Part shown: piece by piece, positions 1 to 6,998 of the stretch | Layout: each line of letters opens with the position of its first letter | How positions within the stretch are numbered: the first letter of the stretch is position 1 | Virus record (IMG/VR): IMGVR_UViG_3300027302_000024 | Span: 1-30,471 of that record | Length of the DNA stretch: 30,471 nt | Direction: 5' to 3' (one strand) | Origin: a virus | Position numbers and translations under genes: made by a program | Notes under the pieces: generated by a model | Told to the model about the DNA's origin: nothing | Database searches by the model: none | The model's input: the letters and a program-made list of their open reading frames with translations, nothing else

Positions 1-8
1 CTGCCTAT

Positions 9-392
9 TTATTTCTTTGGCGACCATGCGCCCATATCTTCACTGGCCGTCTTAGCCGAGTGACAGCTGGTGCACAGCGGTTGCCAGTTGGCTTGATCCC
101 AGAACAAATCCTGATCGCCCTTGTGTGGTATCCGATGGTCAACATCGGTTGCAGGTGTTGTAAGCCCTTGATCAGCACATCGTGAGTCAGGTCCTTCACA
201 TAATGGATGCTCGCGAAGGAAGACTGCCCGAGCCTTTTGCCAATGGTGATCGTATCCTCGCTCGTAGGCTGTTCCCCGACGATCAGCGTCTTGCCTGCTT
301 GCTTGAGTAGCATGGTCAGCGCAGCGGCCACGATTGACCGCGAACTGCTTGCACCCAGGATGACTACACGGACGCTTGGCTGCATGTGGCAT
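9..392 (-). CDS. HNH endonuclease
   Basis: This 127-residue protein has an HNH nuclease core: Asp-His (residues about 83-85, VDHRIPH) followed by a Cys-x-x-Cys-His (LCTSCHS, about 107-113). An N-terminal Cys/His cluster (CSHPGC...CADH) may bind a second zinc. In many HK97-type and cos phages a small HNH nuclease sits just upstream of the terminase small subunit and helps genome packaging. Here it is the last gene before the left edge, in the same leftward direction, which suits that role. Its ATG shares one base with the TAA of the holin-like gene (TAATG), so the two are probably translationally coupled. The terminase itself is outside the window. Confidence 0.9.
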   Translation of the reverse strand: MPHAAKRPCSHPGCKQFAVNRGRCADHATQASRQDADRRGTAYERGYDHHWQKARAVFLREHPLCEGPDSRCADQGLTTPATDVDHRIPHKGDQDLFWDQANWQPLCTSCHSAKTASEDMGAWSPKK

Positions 393-802
393 TACCCGCG
401 CCTTGCTTCACGAACATCACGGGTGATGGTGCCGATAGGATTCTTAGCATCTCTCCACCGGCTCAGCTGATTGGCCACGATACGGGCAACCAACCAGGCA
501 GGCGCTGCAGCGATGAAACAGAAACCGATTTGCGCATGAATCGACAGCCAGCCCAGTGACAACCATTCGATGGCCAACGGCCCACCAAACACCGATGTCG
601 ATACAGCCATGGCCAACATGCCAGCGAACTCCAGCCCGCTGCGCGGTGGAGTCAAAGCCATCATCACCAGGGCGGCCAGTACGCCAACCACAATCAGCAC
701 AGCAATAAGTGCAAACGTACTGGTAATGACAAGCGCACTGCCAATGGTGGCTGCAGTACTGGAGTGCGTGGTCAACGTCGCGGCGCTGATAGCGTCTGAC
801 AT
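392..802 (-). CDS. holin-like membrane protein
   Basis: A 136-residue very hydrophobic protein with three likely membrane helices (about residues 23-50, 58-80 and 92-112) and a short charged C-terminus (RWRDAKN...REARRG). The size, three helices and position next to the endolysin fit a class I-type holin, which would make the inner-membrane lesion that releases endolysin. The start MSDAIS is chosen because AGGGG lies about 6 bases upstream; a longer reading (to 877) lacks a better ribosome site. No sequence-specific holin family is recognised, so the role rests on topology and context. It could instead be an i-spanin or another membrane accessory protein. Confidence 0.65.
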   Translation of the reverse strand: MSDAISAATLTTHSSTAATIGSALVITSTFALIAVLIVVGVLAALVMMALTPPRSGLEFAGMLAMAVSTSVFGGPLAIEWLSLGWLSIHAQIGFCFIAAAPAWLVARIVANQLSRWRDAKNPIGTITRDVREARRG

Positions 803-815
803 GGGTATCCCCTGT

Positions 816-923
816 TTATTCATGACTGACTCCGACTGTGCACCGGACTGTAAGTGTTGGAGCTGGCAGAGTCGCACAGCCCGAGAAGGCGATACATAAC
901 AAGATCAGGAACATGGCTTTCAT
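816..923 (-). CDS. small lipoprotein, lysis-cassette (spanin-like candidate)
   Basis: A 35-residue protein beginning MKAMFLILLCIAFSGCA: a short signal peptide ending in a lipobox (FSGC), so a mature lipoprotein of about 20 residues anchored by Cys15. Its ATG overlaps the endolysin TGA by four bases (ATGA), showing coupling, and it ends 13 bases before the holin-like gene. A tiny lipoprotein in a lysis cassette suggests an Rz1-type outer-membrane spanin, but no i-spanin partner is evident and the mature part has only two prolines. An entericidin-like toxic lipopeptide is the main alternative. Confidence 0.6.
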   Translation of the reverse strand: MKAMFLILLCIAFSGCATLPAPTLTVRCTVGVSHE

Positions 924-1483
924 ACCGACGCCAAGCTGACACGGTTGGCAATCCAGCCAAACACAAACGCTTCGTTCTTCTGACGCTTGCGGGTCAGCTC
1001 GATGTAGCGAGCACATTGCAGGCTGTTGAGCGTCTTCAGCAGTACGGCGCCACCTTTGGGACCGCGTTTGGCGTAGTACGCATGCAATGCAGCGATGGTT
1101 GTCTTGCCGATCACCCCATCCTCAAACAGATCGGGGTAGTACTCGCCCTGATTATTGAATGCGTTCAGCACCTGCTGCAGCATCATGACGGCGGTTGCTA
1201 TGCCCATGTTGACGCCAGTATCAAACAGTTCAGCGGCCAGCGGCTCACTCATGCGGCTGACTTCATTAAGCAGTAGCTTTTCCCAGTATTGGGTGTAGTA
1301 GATGCGCTGGGCGATTTCGATGGACATCTTGCTGATGTCGCCCATGTAACCATTGGCGCGGGCAACCGCTTCGGTAATGCCCCAGATTGTCTTGCCGCCC
1401 AGATCGTTTGGGTTATTGCTGTAGCCGCCTTCATGGCCGACTGTTGCTGCAAATGCCCGAAGGAACTCTGATTGACCTTGCAT
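920..1483 (-). CDS. endolysin, GH108-type N-acetylmuramidase
   Basis: A 187-residue endolysin. The N-terminus carries the glycosyl hydrolase 108 signature with the catalytic Glu in HEGGYSNNPNDLGG (Glu18), then GITEAVA and the YYTQYWEKL segment typical of this family. A C-terminal peptidoglycan-binding_3-like region follows from about residue 85 (ELFDTGVNMG, DGVIGKTTIAAL). It would cut glycan strands after holin action; no signal peptide is seen. The ATG at 1483 is preferred over the in-frame GTG at 1489 because GCGAGG lies 5 bases upstream of it. It is the first gene of the lysis operon and is followed by the lipoprotein with a four-base overlap. Confidence 0.92.
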   Translation of the reverse strand: MQGQSEFLRAFAATVGHEGGYSNNPNDLGGKTIWGITEAVARANGYMGDISKMSIEIAQRIYYTQYWEKLLLNEVSRMSEPLAAELFDTGVNMGIATAVMMLQQVLNAFNNQGEYYPDLFEDGVIGKTTIAALHAYYAKRGPKGGAVLLKTLNSLQCARYIELTRKRQKNEAFVFGWIANRVSLASV

Positions 1484-1502
1484 AGACACCTCGCTTGATT
1501 AA

Positions 1503-1544
1503 CCCCTTTCGGGGCACATCCATGTGCTGGGGTGGCTGACCCAC
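1503..1544 (-). other. stacked hairpins in the endolysin 5' leader
   Basis: On the leftward transcript three compact hairpins follow each other just before the endolysin: GTGG/CCAC (1532-1544), GCACAT/ATGTGC with a two-base loop (1514-1527) and CCCC-GAAA-GGGG (1503-1514, a GNRA tetraloop). No U tract follows the last one, so it is not a standard terminator. With the element at 1568-1637 it fills the gap between the 1758-1955 gene and the endolysin. It may shape translation or stability of the lysis mRNA. Confidence 0.45.
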
Positions 1545-1567
1545 GGCAACGAACACAACATGCGAAT

Positions 1568-1637
1568 GAGCACTGCACAGGCATCGAACCTGTGTCACGT
1601 CGTTGGTTGGCGAACGTGAATGCCGCTTTCAGTACCC
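1568..1637 (-). ncRNA. tRNA-like three-helix RNA element (candidate)
   Basis: The minus strand can fold into a compact three-helix form. An 8-bp closing stem pairs 1630-1637 with 1568-1575 (two G-U pairs). A 5-bp arm CACGT/ACGTG pairs 1614-1618 with 1596-1600. A 6-bp arm pairs 1589-1594 with 1576-1581 and carries a canonical T-loop TTCGATG (1582-1588). The T-arm abuts the closing stem with no spacer, as in tRNA. There is no D-arm (only 11 bases), no 7-base anticodon loop and no CCA. It is either a decayed tRNA, a tRNA mimic, or chance. Confidence 0.35.
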
Positions 1638-1757
1638 ATGCGGTTGTTATGTTTTGCATCCTTGCAGCAGCCTGCCTTGCTGATCCTGCAAACCCGCATC
1701 CTACGGGCGATCATGATTAGGCTGCTGGCCAGCGCCCTGTCCGGGCTTTGTATTGAA

Positions 1758-1955
1758 TTAACCTTCCTTGATGACCAGATAACGGGTGCTGGTCAGGTAC
1801 ACGTCAGGGCCGGTGATGTCGCACGGATTGTTCAGAGTCACTTCATGAGCCATCACATCGGGCTGACCTTCGGGATAGCCTTTATCCCAGACCTGCACCA
1901 CCACCTTAAAGTCTTTGCCGCTATCGGCATTTTCAACACGAACATGCTTTGTCAT
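1758..1955 (-). CDS. hypothetical protein (65 aa)
   Basis: A small soluble protein starting MTKHVRVENADSG and ending VKEG-like (YLVIKEG). It looks like a compact beta-rich domain (KVVVQVWDKG, VTLNNPCDITGPDVYLTSTRYLVI). I do not recognise a function. The ATG at 1955 has GGGTGG five bases upstream; the in-frame GTG at 1964 has none. A terminator-type hairpin (1984-2002) lies directly ahead of it on the same strand, so it is probably read in the late, antiterminated transcript. About 270 bases with structured RNA separate it from the endolysin. Confidence 0.65.
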   Translation of the reverse strand: MTKHVRVENADSGKDFKVVVQVWDKGYPEGQPDVMAHEVTLNNPCDITGPDVYLTSTRYLVIKEG

Positions 1956-1976
1956 GACAACCACCCAAAAACAGGA

Positions 1977-2002
1977 ATAAAAAAACCCGCACTAGGCGGG
2001 TT
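1977..2002 (-). terminator. Rho-independent terminator (late leader, tR'-like)
   Basis: On the minus strand AACCCGC (1996-2002) and GCGGGTT (1984-1990) pair around a CTAGT loop and are followed by a run of U. The hairpin and U run are the same as those of the terminator at 8418-8440. It lies downstream of the Q-like gene and upstream of the lysis genes, where a Q-type antiterminator would act. Confidence 0.75.
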
Positions 2003-2033
2003 ATAAATACGGAAATCCGAAAGGAGGTTTGCA

Positions 2034-2056
2034 GCGGACGCAACTCTCCTGTCCGC
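2034..2056 (-). other. inverted repeat between wHTH gene and terminator
   Basis: GCGGAC (2034-2039) and GTCCGC (2051-2056) form perfect 6-bp arms around an 11-base loop in the 70-base gap between the wHTH gene and the terminator. This is where a late promoter or a qut-like antiterminator loading site would be expected, but I see no convincing -35/-10 pair. It could be a regulator site or an RNA hairpin. Confidence 0.35.
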
Positions 2057-2071
2057 GACTTTACGAAAACA

Positions 2072-2371
2072 TTAGCTTTGCGGCAATAGTGTGAATATAT
2101 TCACTTCCTGAGAATGGTTTTCATCTAGGGCAAGAGCGGACTGCGGCGAGCCGATAAATTGGTACACCTTGATCGTCTTTGGCCCAGTCAACGCCTTGCG
2201 CGGCGACTCCAGAACAGCCACGTCTTTACGCTTTACCAGCTTGCCAAGACGCGATGACAGGTCGGCGCTTTCGACATCATCCGGCAATGCCCGGCGGATT
2301 TCGCTGGCCGACATCGCCCCGCCGATACGCAACACCTTCAGGATACGGTCATTGAGTGATTGGTCACGCAT
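2072..2371 (-). CDS. winged-helix DNA-binding protein
   Basis: A 99-residue basic protein whose first 70 residues look like a winged helix: helices LNDRILKVLRIGG, SASEIRRALP, and a recognition helix around LSSRLGKLVKRKD. The wing strand follows (VAVLESP...KTIKVYQF). The polar tail may be disordered. GGAGG lies 9 bases upstream of the ATG, and it overlaps the Q-like gene by 8 bases, so the two are co-expressed. It could be a late-gene activator or an accessory repressor; the family is not identified more closely. Confidence 0.7.
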   Translation of the reverse strand: MRDQSLNDRILKVLRIGGAMSASEIRRALPDDVESADLSSRLGKLVKRKDVAVLESPRKALTGPKTIKVYQFIGSPQSALALDENHSQEVNIFTLLPQS

Positions 2372-2732
2372 ATGCTTGTTCCTCCAGTTTTTCTTGTACT
2401 GACACCTTTGCAGACACCAACAGAGCCTTGTTGTAGGCGCTCATGTTGTATTCGTTTTTCTGATACCGACTCAGCAGCACCCGTATGTAATCCATTGGCA
2501 GATCGCGGATGATGCGCTCGACACGATCGCCCAGTTCGTCGTTGCACTGGCGTTCCCGCACCGGGCGTCCTTCGTTGTCCCAGACGTACCGGGACAAGTT
2601 GCTGTTCCATTCCCGTTCGGCTGACCCGCACTGGTTGGCGATACGTGGACCCCACGACCCGGAGTTGACGAACAGCCCCCAGTTTTCCAGCAGCATTTCC
2701 AGCACGTCAGGGGTGATAGTGGTTTTAGCCAT
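2364..2732 (-). CDS. late antiterminator Q-like protein
   Basis: A 122-residue protein that resembles the phage antitermination Q family of the short type (RWGAW...). The N-terminus LENWGLFVNSGSW aligns with that signature. A single Cys-Asn-Asp motif (RQCNDELGDRVERII) and a sigma region 4-like helical C-terminus (DLPMDYIRVLLSRYQ...YNKALLVSAKVSVQEKLE) follow. Members load on RNA polymerase and let it pass terminators in the late operon. The position after the replication genes and before lysis genes fits. The terminators at 1977-2002, 19401-19424, 24616-24638, 28765-28788 and 30041-30061 would be its natural targets. The assignment is from pattern memory, not a search. Confidence 0.55.
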   Translation of the reverse strand: MAKTTITPDVLEMLLENWGLFVNSGSWGPRIANQCGSAEREWNSNLSRYVWDNEGRPVRERQCNDELGDRVERIIRDLPMDYIRVLLSRYQKNEYNMSAYNKALLVSAKVSVQEKLEEQAYA

Positions 2733-3015
2733 GATTCACCCCCGGACGCACAGCGAGCGACAGCGGGCGCCGGTTGACCGGTTCAGCAGTGATCCCGCCC
2801 ACCATCAACACTTGACGCCCTACCTCTTCAGCAATGGCCAGCCAGTAAGTGTTTTTTTGGCTTTGGCTGCGCTCCAGCACTTGCTCCAGGACACGCCGGT
2901 TTTTGACGCTGACCTTGTCGAAATTCGCACGCAGCACCTTGTCGGCTTGCTCCGAACTGTTGAGAAAAAACGCCAGAAGGCAATCAATCGTTACGTCTGT
3001 CAGTGTTTTTTTCAT
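2725..3015 (-). CDS. hypothetical protein (96 aa)
   Basis: A mainly helical, basic 96-residue protein (MKKTLTDVTIDCLLAFFLNSSEQADKV...). I see no known motif or membrane segment; the C-terminus is rich in Pro and Arg (NRRPLSLAVRPG). It follows the iteron region and overlaps the Q-like gene by 8 bases, so it belongs to the late-control operon. It could be a replication accessory factor because it is the first gene downstream of the candidate origin, but nothing in the sequence proves this. Confidence 0.6.
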   Translation of the reverse strand: MKKTLTDVTIDCLLAFFLNSSEQADKVLRANFDKVSVKNRRVLEQVLERSQSQKNTYWLAIAEEVGRQVLMVGGITAEPVNRRPLSLAVRPGVNHG

Positions 3016-3048
3016 TTCTACAGCCTTTAACTTCTGTTTTTTTACTTT

Positions 3049-3350
3049 GTTAAGGGTTGTGTTAAGGGTTTAAAGCATACCCTTAACATCTTGAACCATT
3101 GGTGCTGTAGGGTTTGTTAAGATGTTAAGGGTATTAAGGGTTTATCAGCCTTGCGTGTGAGAGAAAAATTTTCTTGCTTGTGAATCAGCGTTTATAAAAA
3201 AAATTACTCTCACACACGCGCGCACGCGCATAAACCCTTAACATCTTAACAAGCCACCCTCAAAGCCTTGCGGCTGTTGGCTTGCTGCGTGTTAAGGGTT
3301 AGTCGAAAACCCTTAACACAACCCTTAACATCACTCACAAAACCCTTAAC
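3049..3350. repeat. iteron array, candidate replication origin
   Basis: Nine exact copies of the 9-mer GTTAAGGGT (either strand) and three variants lie in 300 bases without a gene. Exact forward copies are at 3049, 3061, 3124 and 3291; exact reverse copies at 3079, 3234, 3309, 3321 and 3342. Variants are at 3116, 3133 and 3242. Two iteron pairs form a perfect 17-bp inverted repeat (3116-3132 and 3234-3250). Between them is a second inverted repeat (GTGTGAGAG near 3155, CTCTCACAC near 3208) flanking an A/T-rich stretch (3164-3207), then an alternating CG/CA run. Iterons around an A/T-rich core next to helicase and primase genes are typical of phage and plasmid origins. The last copy covers the helicase stop codon. 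Confidence 0.75.
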
Positions 3351-5091
3351 ACATTTGGTCTGATTCGTTACCGCCCAACGATTCGGCAAAAACTTTCATC
3401 TCACTGGCAAGCCAGTCCTGTTTTTTTTGATCCGCTGGACACTGGCCAACAACGATCACCGTGGCCTGTTTTTTTCCTGTCTGTCCGACCGTGTACCAAG
3501 CCAGCTCTTTTCTTTCGTACACGCTGATGTTGGTGCAAAACTTGGTCATGGTGAGCGGCCGCTCCCCAGATCGCGCACAGAAGCGGGTGTATGCCTGATA
3601 CAAATGTTGAGAGAGGCAGGTCATGTACGGCCAACGCAGGCGGTTTTCCTTCCATTCCCGATGAAACACTTGCCAGCCCGGCAAGCCGTATTCGATCAGC
3701 CGTTTTTTGGCCTCAGTCATAGGCGGCTCCAGGTGCGTGTGAAACGTGAAGGTTTCTTCGCGCCACGTCCCGTCTTCATTCTGCACCGAGCTGGTCCACG
3801 TCATGGGCAGTTGCAACAGATAGGCATAGAAAGCGCGAACGCCTTCTTTGTCAGGAGCATCCATTTCGGCTTTAGCACGCTGGAAAATATCAGCAGGCAG
3901 CTTATGGTCAGGCCAGCACACCAGAAAACGCCGATCATTCGGCTCAATGGGCAAGGGCTGATTTTCGTTCGATAGAAAAACGCAATTGCTGTAATTGGCC
4001 TCTTCCCAACCATTAACAAACTTTTTCTGAATACGATGCCTGCTGCCGCTGATCTGATGCTTGATCAGGCCCATGTGCTGAAGACGATCGTTCGGGTTGA
4101 AAATTTCTTCAAACACTGCATACAGATTGCCGCTTTTGAAATCGGTGTATTGCGATGTCAGGTCGTTCTGTCCCAGTGTGGCGCTGTACTTATCGCCGTA
4201 CATTTGCCGCATAATTTCAGAAAAAAACAGCGACTTACCCGCACCTTGTACATGGCCATAAAACAATATGGCCGTCGCCAGCTTCGTTCCCGGCTGTTGT
4301 AAGGGCAACGCCAGCCATCGCAATACAAACTGATAGCTGACGTCACACTCACACATTTCCAGCAACAATTGCCGGATGCCATAGCATTTGTCATGACACG
4401 TTTTAGCGTCGCCAGGCGTCAACGGCAGACCATCAAACGTGTTTATGCATTCGTCGCCAACCTGTTGTGTCGGGTCGAAAACAATCTGATCCTGCATCAC
4501 CATGAGGCGTTTAGCCGGGTTTTTTAGCCAAAGGTCATATTCATTCGGCCATGCCAGGCGCAGCGTTTCTGCCGGCAAGCGAGTTCGAACCCGTTTATCC
4601 CATACGTCTTTTGTTCCGTAGATCAGAACATAGCGCAGGAACATCTCATCCAGCCCCCCGCCCCCCACTGACCGCGCAGCAGCGTCAGCCTGTGCCGATT
4701 TAACGTTTTCCAGACTGATCGTGCGTTTCTTTTCATGCGCCAGCCATTGCGCCGACAGGTCTTTGCCGACCAGGTCGCGGAAGGCCGGTTTTTTCATGAG
4801 CAGCTTTAACTGGCTGTCCCAAATGTCGGTTTTGCCCAGCACCAGGGCGAACCGAAAGAGCATCATTTCGATATTAAATGGTTGATTTTTTTGCCCTTCC
4901 GGCGGTTCCGGCCCATCACTTTCTGGCGTCGGCTCCGCCGATTCGAGGGGTGCGGGGAGTATGGGCTTGTAGGTAGCAAGGGCGGCCTGAAGCTGCTCAC
5001 GCACCACCGACAGACCTCGAAGAATGTGGAGGTCGTTGAAGTCAGTGGGCTGCCCGGATTTTTTCTTTTTACGCTCGAATGGGTGGCTCAC
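3346..5091 (-). CDS. replicative helicase, D5/P4-alpha-like (DUF5906-type)
   Basis: A 581-residue ATPase. Its helicase core has Walker A GHVQGAGKS (residues about 280-287), Walker B-like LYAVFEEI (323-330), a sensor strand VFLSNE (371-376) and an arginine-finger NDRRFLVCW (385-393). These features fit the superfamily 3-like helicases fused to or paired with primases in P4 and D5-type systems. The N-terminal 100 residues are Pro/Glu-rich and low in complexity. The C-terminal 150 residues probably form a winged-helix or DNA-binding part, which in P4 alpha binds origin repeats. The GTG start overlaps the primase stop (GTGA) and has GAGG five bases upstream. The iteron array begins at its stop codon, so it is the likely initiator. 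Confidence 0.85.
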   Translation of the reverse strand: MSHPFERKKKKSGQPTDFNDLHILRGLSVVREQLQAALATYKPILPAPLESAEPTPESDGPEPPEGQKNQPFNIEMMLFRFALVLGKTDIWDSQLKLLMKKPAFRDLVGKDLSAQWLAHEKKRTISLENVKSAQADAAARSVGGGGLDEMFLRYVLIYGTKDVWDKRVRTRLPAETLRLAWPNEYDLWLKNPAKRLMVMQDQIVFDPTQQVGDECINTFDGLPLTPGDAKTCHDKCYGIRQLLLEMCECDVSYQFVLRWLALPLQQPGTKLATAILFYGHVQGAGKSLFFSEIMRQMYGDKYSATLGQNDLTSQYTDFKSGNLYAVFEEIFNPNDRLQHMGLIKHQISGSRHRIQKKFVNGWEEANYSNCVFLSNENQPLPIEPNDRRFLVCWPDHKLPADIFQRAKAEMDAPDKEGVRAFYAYLLQLPMTWTSSVQNEDGTWREETFTFHTHLEPPMTEAKKRLIEYGLPGWQVFHREWKENRLRWPYMTCLSQHLYQAYTRFCARSGERPLTMTKFCTNISVYERKELAWYTVGQTGKKQATVIVVGQCPADQKKQDWLASEMKVFAESLGGNESDQMC

Positions 5092-6140
5092 AACGACCTC
5101 GCTTGTTTATCAGTGACATCGAGGGTCGTCTGCACGTCGCCGAAATCAGGCAGCACCACAGCGGCTCCAGACGCTGACGCGGCTTCATGCGCTTTGGCTT
5201 GTCCCTTACCGTTTTCGTCCAGATCGGCGCAGATCAGCAGTTTGGCGTCCGGACACTGTTTGCGAACCGTCGCGGCGACTGACACCAGGTTACCGGCGTC
5301 AAAAGCGACGACGACCGGCCATTCGGTGGCCATGTGGATGCTGGCGCCAGTGGCATAGCCTTCGGCAAATGCAACAACCGTTGCGCCGGTGAGGTTGCCG
5401 ATAATGTGATACAAACCGGCCTTGCGCCCGTATTTCGGGAACAGCTTGTCGGTTGCGGAAATGGCCTGCAACGACCACAGCTTGCCGTCGACGTCGCGCA
5501 GCGGGATAACAATCGTGCCTTTTTTGAAAAACAGAAAACTGATGTGGTCCGGGCGCGGCTTGGGCAGCTTGTCGAAAAACTTCATGATTTTGCCGCCAGT
5601 GAGCACACCGGTGCTTTGACTGTCGTCGTCAATCCAGAGCAATACGCTTTGATGAAAAAACCGTATGCCGAACCCGCCTACCTGTTTTTTCTTGAGGTAT
5701 TCCGACTCGCCGAAGTCGTGGCAAAAATTCTCCCAGATCTTGAGGCAGTTTTTGGCGACGACGCCTTGCATGGTTTCACGCTTGGCAGTGTCGGCCTCGA
5801 TCTGGGCCTCACGTTCCGCGCGGCGTTGTTCCTGTTCCTGTTTGAGCTGGCGCTTTTCGGCGGGTGTGAGGTCGCGTTTGTTGGGTTTCCAGCCGGTTTG
5901 CTGGGCCAGATAGATGACGGTGCCGAGGGTGCATTTTCCCACGGCCAGGGAGTCCCAAACGCCACGGGCGTCTTTACGGTTGTACGTTTCCGCCGATTGG
6001 CTCCATGTATCCCAATGGCTGTACGCATCCTCGCCGAACTCGGTTTTGAGGCCGTTGCCGACTTTAAACCAAACGTCGCGGTCGTCGGCGTTGATATGCA
6101 ACAGGATGGCGGGCAAATCGTGCAGTTGTATGTCCAGCAT
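5088..6140 (-). CDS. primase with PriCT-2 and TOPRIM domains
   Basis: A 350-residue protein. Residues 5-85 match a PriCT-2-type domain (LHDLPAILLHINADDRDVWFKVG ... split by WDTWSQSAETY). A charged coiled linker follows (90-130, KRQLKQEQEQRRAEREAQ). From about 205 a TOPRIM domain has the acidic Glu in AEGYATGAS (Glu260) and the DxD-type pair in CADLDENGKG (Asp306, Asp308). It would make RNA primers for phage replication with the helicase encoded next. No CxxC zinc finger is visible, unlike P4 alpha. The start at 6140 is chosen because it overlaps the CII-like stop by one base (TGATG). A longer reading to 6392 gives an Arg/His-rich out-of-frame shadow of the CII gene. Confidence 0.82.
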   Translation of the reverse strand: MLDIQLHDLPAILLHINADDRDVWFKVGNGLKTEFGEDAYSHWDTWSQSAETYNRKDARGVWDSLAVGKCTLGTVIYLAQQTGWKPNKRDLTPAEKRQLKQEQEQRRAEREAQIEADTAKRETMQGVVAKNCLKIWENFCHDFGESEYLKKKQVGGFGIRFFHQSVLLWIDDDSQSTGVLTGGKIMKFFDKLPKPRPDHISFLFFKKGTIVIPLRDVDGKLWSLQAISATDKLFPKYGRKAGLYHIIGNLTGATVVAFAEGYATGASIHMATEWPVVVAFDAGNLVSVAATVRKQCPDAKLLICADLDENGKGQAKAHEAASASGAAVVLPDFGDVQTTLDVTDKQARSL

Positions 6141-6637
6141 CAACGTTGCTCCCGCTTCTGTTTGGCCAGCGTTAGCACTGCCTGGGCGGATTGCATGAGG
6201 GTGATGATTGCCTTGTCCAGCATGGCCAGCTCCTCCTCGGTCACGATGCCGTCGTCGTAGGCAGCGGCGACTTTGCGCGTGAGGTCGCCGACATTGCTGG
6301 ACACCTCGCCCAGCTGTACAAACATGCTGCTGTCGCTGACCGTATCGAGACCGCTGATGTCGATCCAGATGGCATTGCCGTAGATGCTGCACAGGCTGTC
6401 CATGATGCGCGGGTCACGGGTGAGCGAGATGATGGCTTCCAGCTCAGGCACGGTGAGTACGTGGCGCCCTTCATTGTTCAGGTTGATTTTGTTTTGCAGG
6501 GTATTGGCGTTGTAGCCGGTCGCGCCGGCGACGGCGCCGACACCGCCGCGCATGTCGTGGACGGCGTGATAGATCGCTGTCCGTAATGGCAGGATGGTCT
6601 GCTCGATGCGCTGTTGACGTGTTAAACCGCTCTTCAT
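6140..6637 (-). CDS. phage regulatory protein CII-like (Phage_CP76 type)
   Basis: A 165-residue protein resembling the Phage_CP76/CII family. It has an N-terminal helix-turn-helix (HAVHDMRGGVGAVAGATGYNANTLQNKIN) followed by the HVLTVPELEAIISLTRD motif seen in that family. A helical C-terminus is likely an oligomerisation region (ELAMLDKAIITLMQSAQAVLTLAKQ). Such proteins activate or tune the lysis-lysogeny choice. AGGGA lies 7 bases upstream of the ATG. It sits between the Cro-like gene and the primase, the usual place for CII. Confidence 0.78.
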   Translation of the reverse strand: MKSGLTRQQRIEQTILPLRTAIYHAVHDMRGGVGAVAGATGYNANTLQNKINLNNEGRHVLTVPELEAIISLTRDPRIMDSLCSIYGNAIWIDISGLDTVSDSSMFVQLGEVSSNVGDLTRKVAAAYDDGIVTEEELAMLDKAIITLMQSAQAVLTLAKQKREQR

Positions 6638-6667
6638 TGTTATTCCCTGATTTTTATGTGGTGAAAC

Positions 6668-6684
6668 ACGACGTATTTCGTCGT
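6668..6684 (-). terminator. weak hairpin between Cro-like and CII-like genes
   Basis: ACGACG (6668-6673) and CGTCGT (6679-6684) form a 6-bp stem with a five-base loop in the 99-base gap between the two early regulators. A lambda tR1-like attenuator sits in this place in other phages. There is no clean U run after it on the minus strand, so termination is only a possibility. Confidence 0.3.
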
Positions 6685-6736
6685 TTCTAACGTCTTTATT
6701 TGTGCGTATTGTTTAATTGCCCGGCACTGACTGCAG

Positions 6737-6997
6737 TTAGGATGCAGCCAGCGAGGTATGTTCTAAGCTATCTGTTTCGAGCAGACCGAAATGCACAAGC
6801 ACGTCAACGTCACGTATCAGACCATTCGACTTGGCCGACAAAGCTTTCATCAGCTCTTTTTTTGGATATTTGCGACCGTGCATCAGATGAACTTTGATAT
6901 AGCCCGATGTTGTGCCGCAGTCTTTGGCGTACTGTTCTAACTGAGCATCCGTCAGGGAACGAATGAATTCAGGAAATGTCATGGTAGCAAAACTCAT
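6737..6997 (-). CDS. Cro-like helix-turn-helix repressor
   Basis: An 86-residue protein divergent from the CI-type repressor, first gene of the leftward early operon. Its N-terminal helices (FPEFIRSLTDAQLEQYAKDCGTTSGYIKVHLMHG) read as a Cro/YdaS-like HTH with DAQLEQYAKDCGTTSGYIKVHL as the helix-turn-helix. The operator 6999-7013 abuts its ATG, so the message is short-leadered; only a weak AGG precedes the start. An alternative ATG at 6982 has no ribosome site. It should compete with the repressor at the same operators to favour lytic growth. Confidence 0.75.
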   Translation of the reverse strand: MSFATMTFPEFIRSLTDAQLEQYAKDCGTTSGYIKVHLMHGRKYPKKELMKALSAKSNGLIRDVDVLVHFGLLETDSLEHTSLAAS

Positions 6998-6998
6998 A

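Noticed and set aside
1249-1659. 136-aa Cys-rich frame on the minus strand
   Set aside because: It runs through the endolysin gene in another frame and has no ribosome site.
1568-1660. A complete canonical tRNA gene on the minus strand
   Set aside because: Only the T-arm is canonical. No D-arm, 7-base anticodon loop or CCA is present, so it is listed as a tRNA-like candidate and not as a tRNA.
3049-3350. CRISPR array
   Set aside because: The repeats are 9 bases, in both orientations and with uneven spacing; there are no spacers of equal length or cas genes. They fit iterons.
5334-6260. 308-aa open frame on the + strand
   Set aside because: It is antisense to the primase gene and has no support in start site or composition.
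6141-6392. N-terminal extension of the primase
   Set aside because: It reads as an Arg/His/Gln-rich stretch without family match, inside the CII-like gene; the ATG at 6140 overlaps the CII-like stop.
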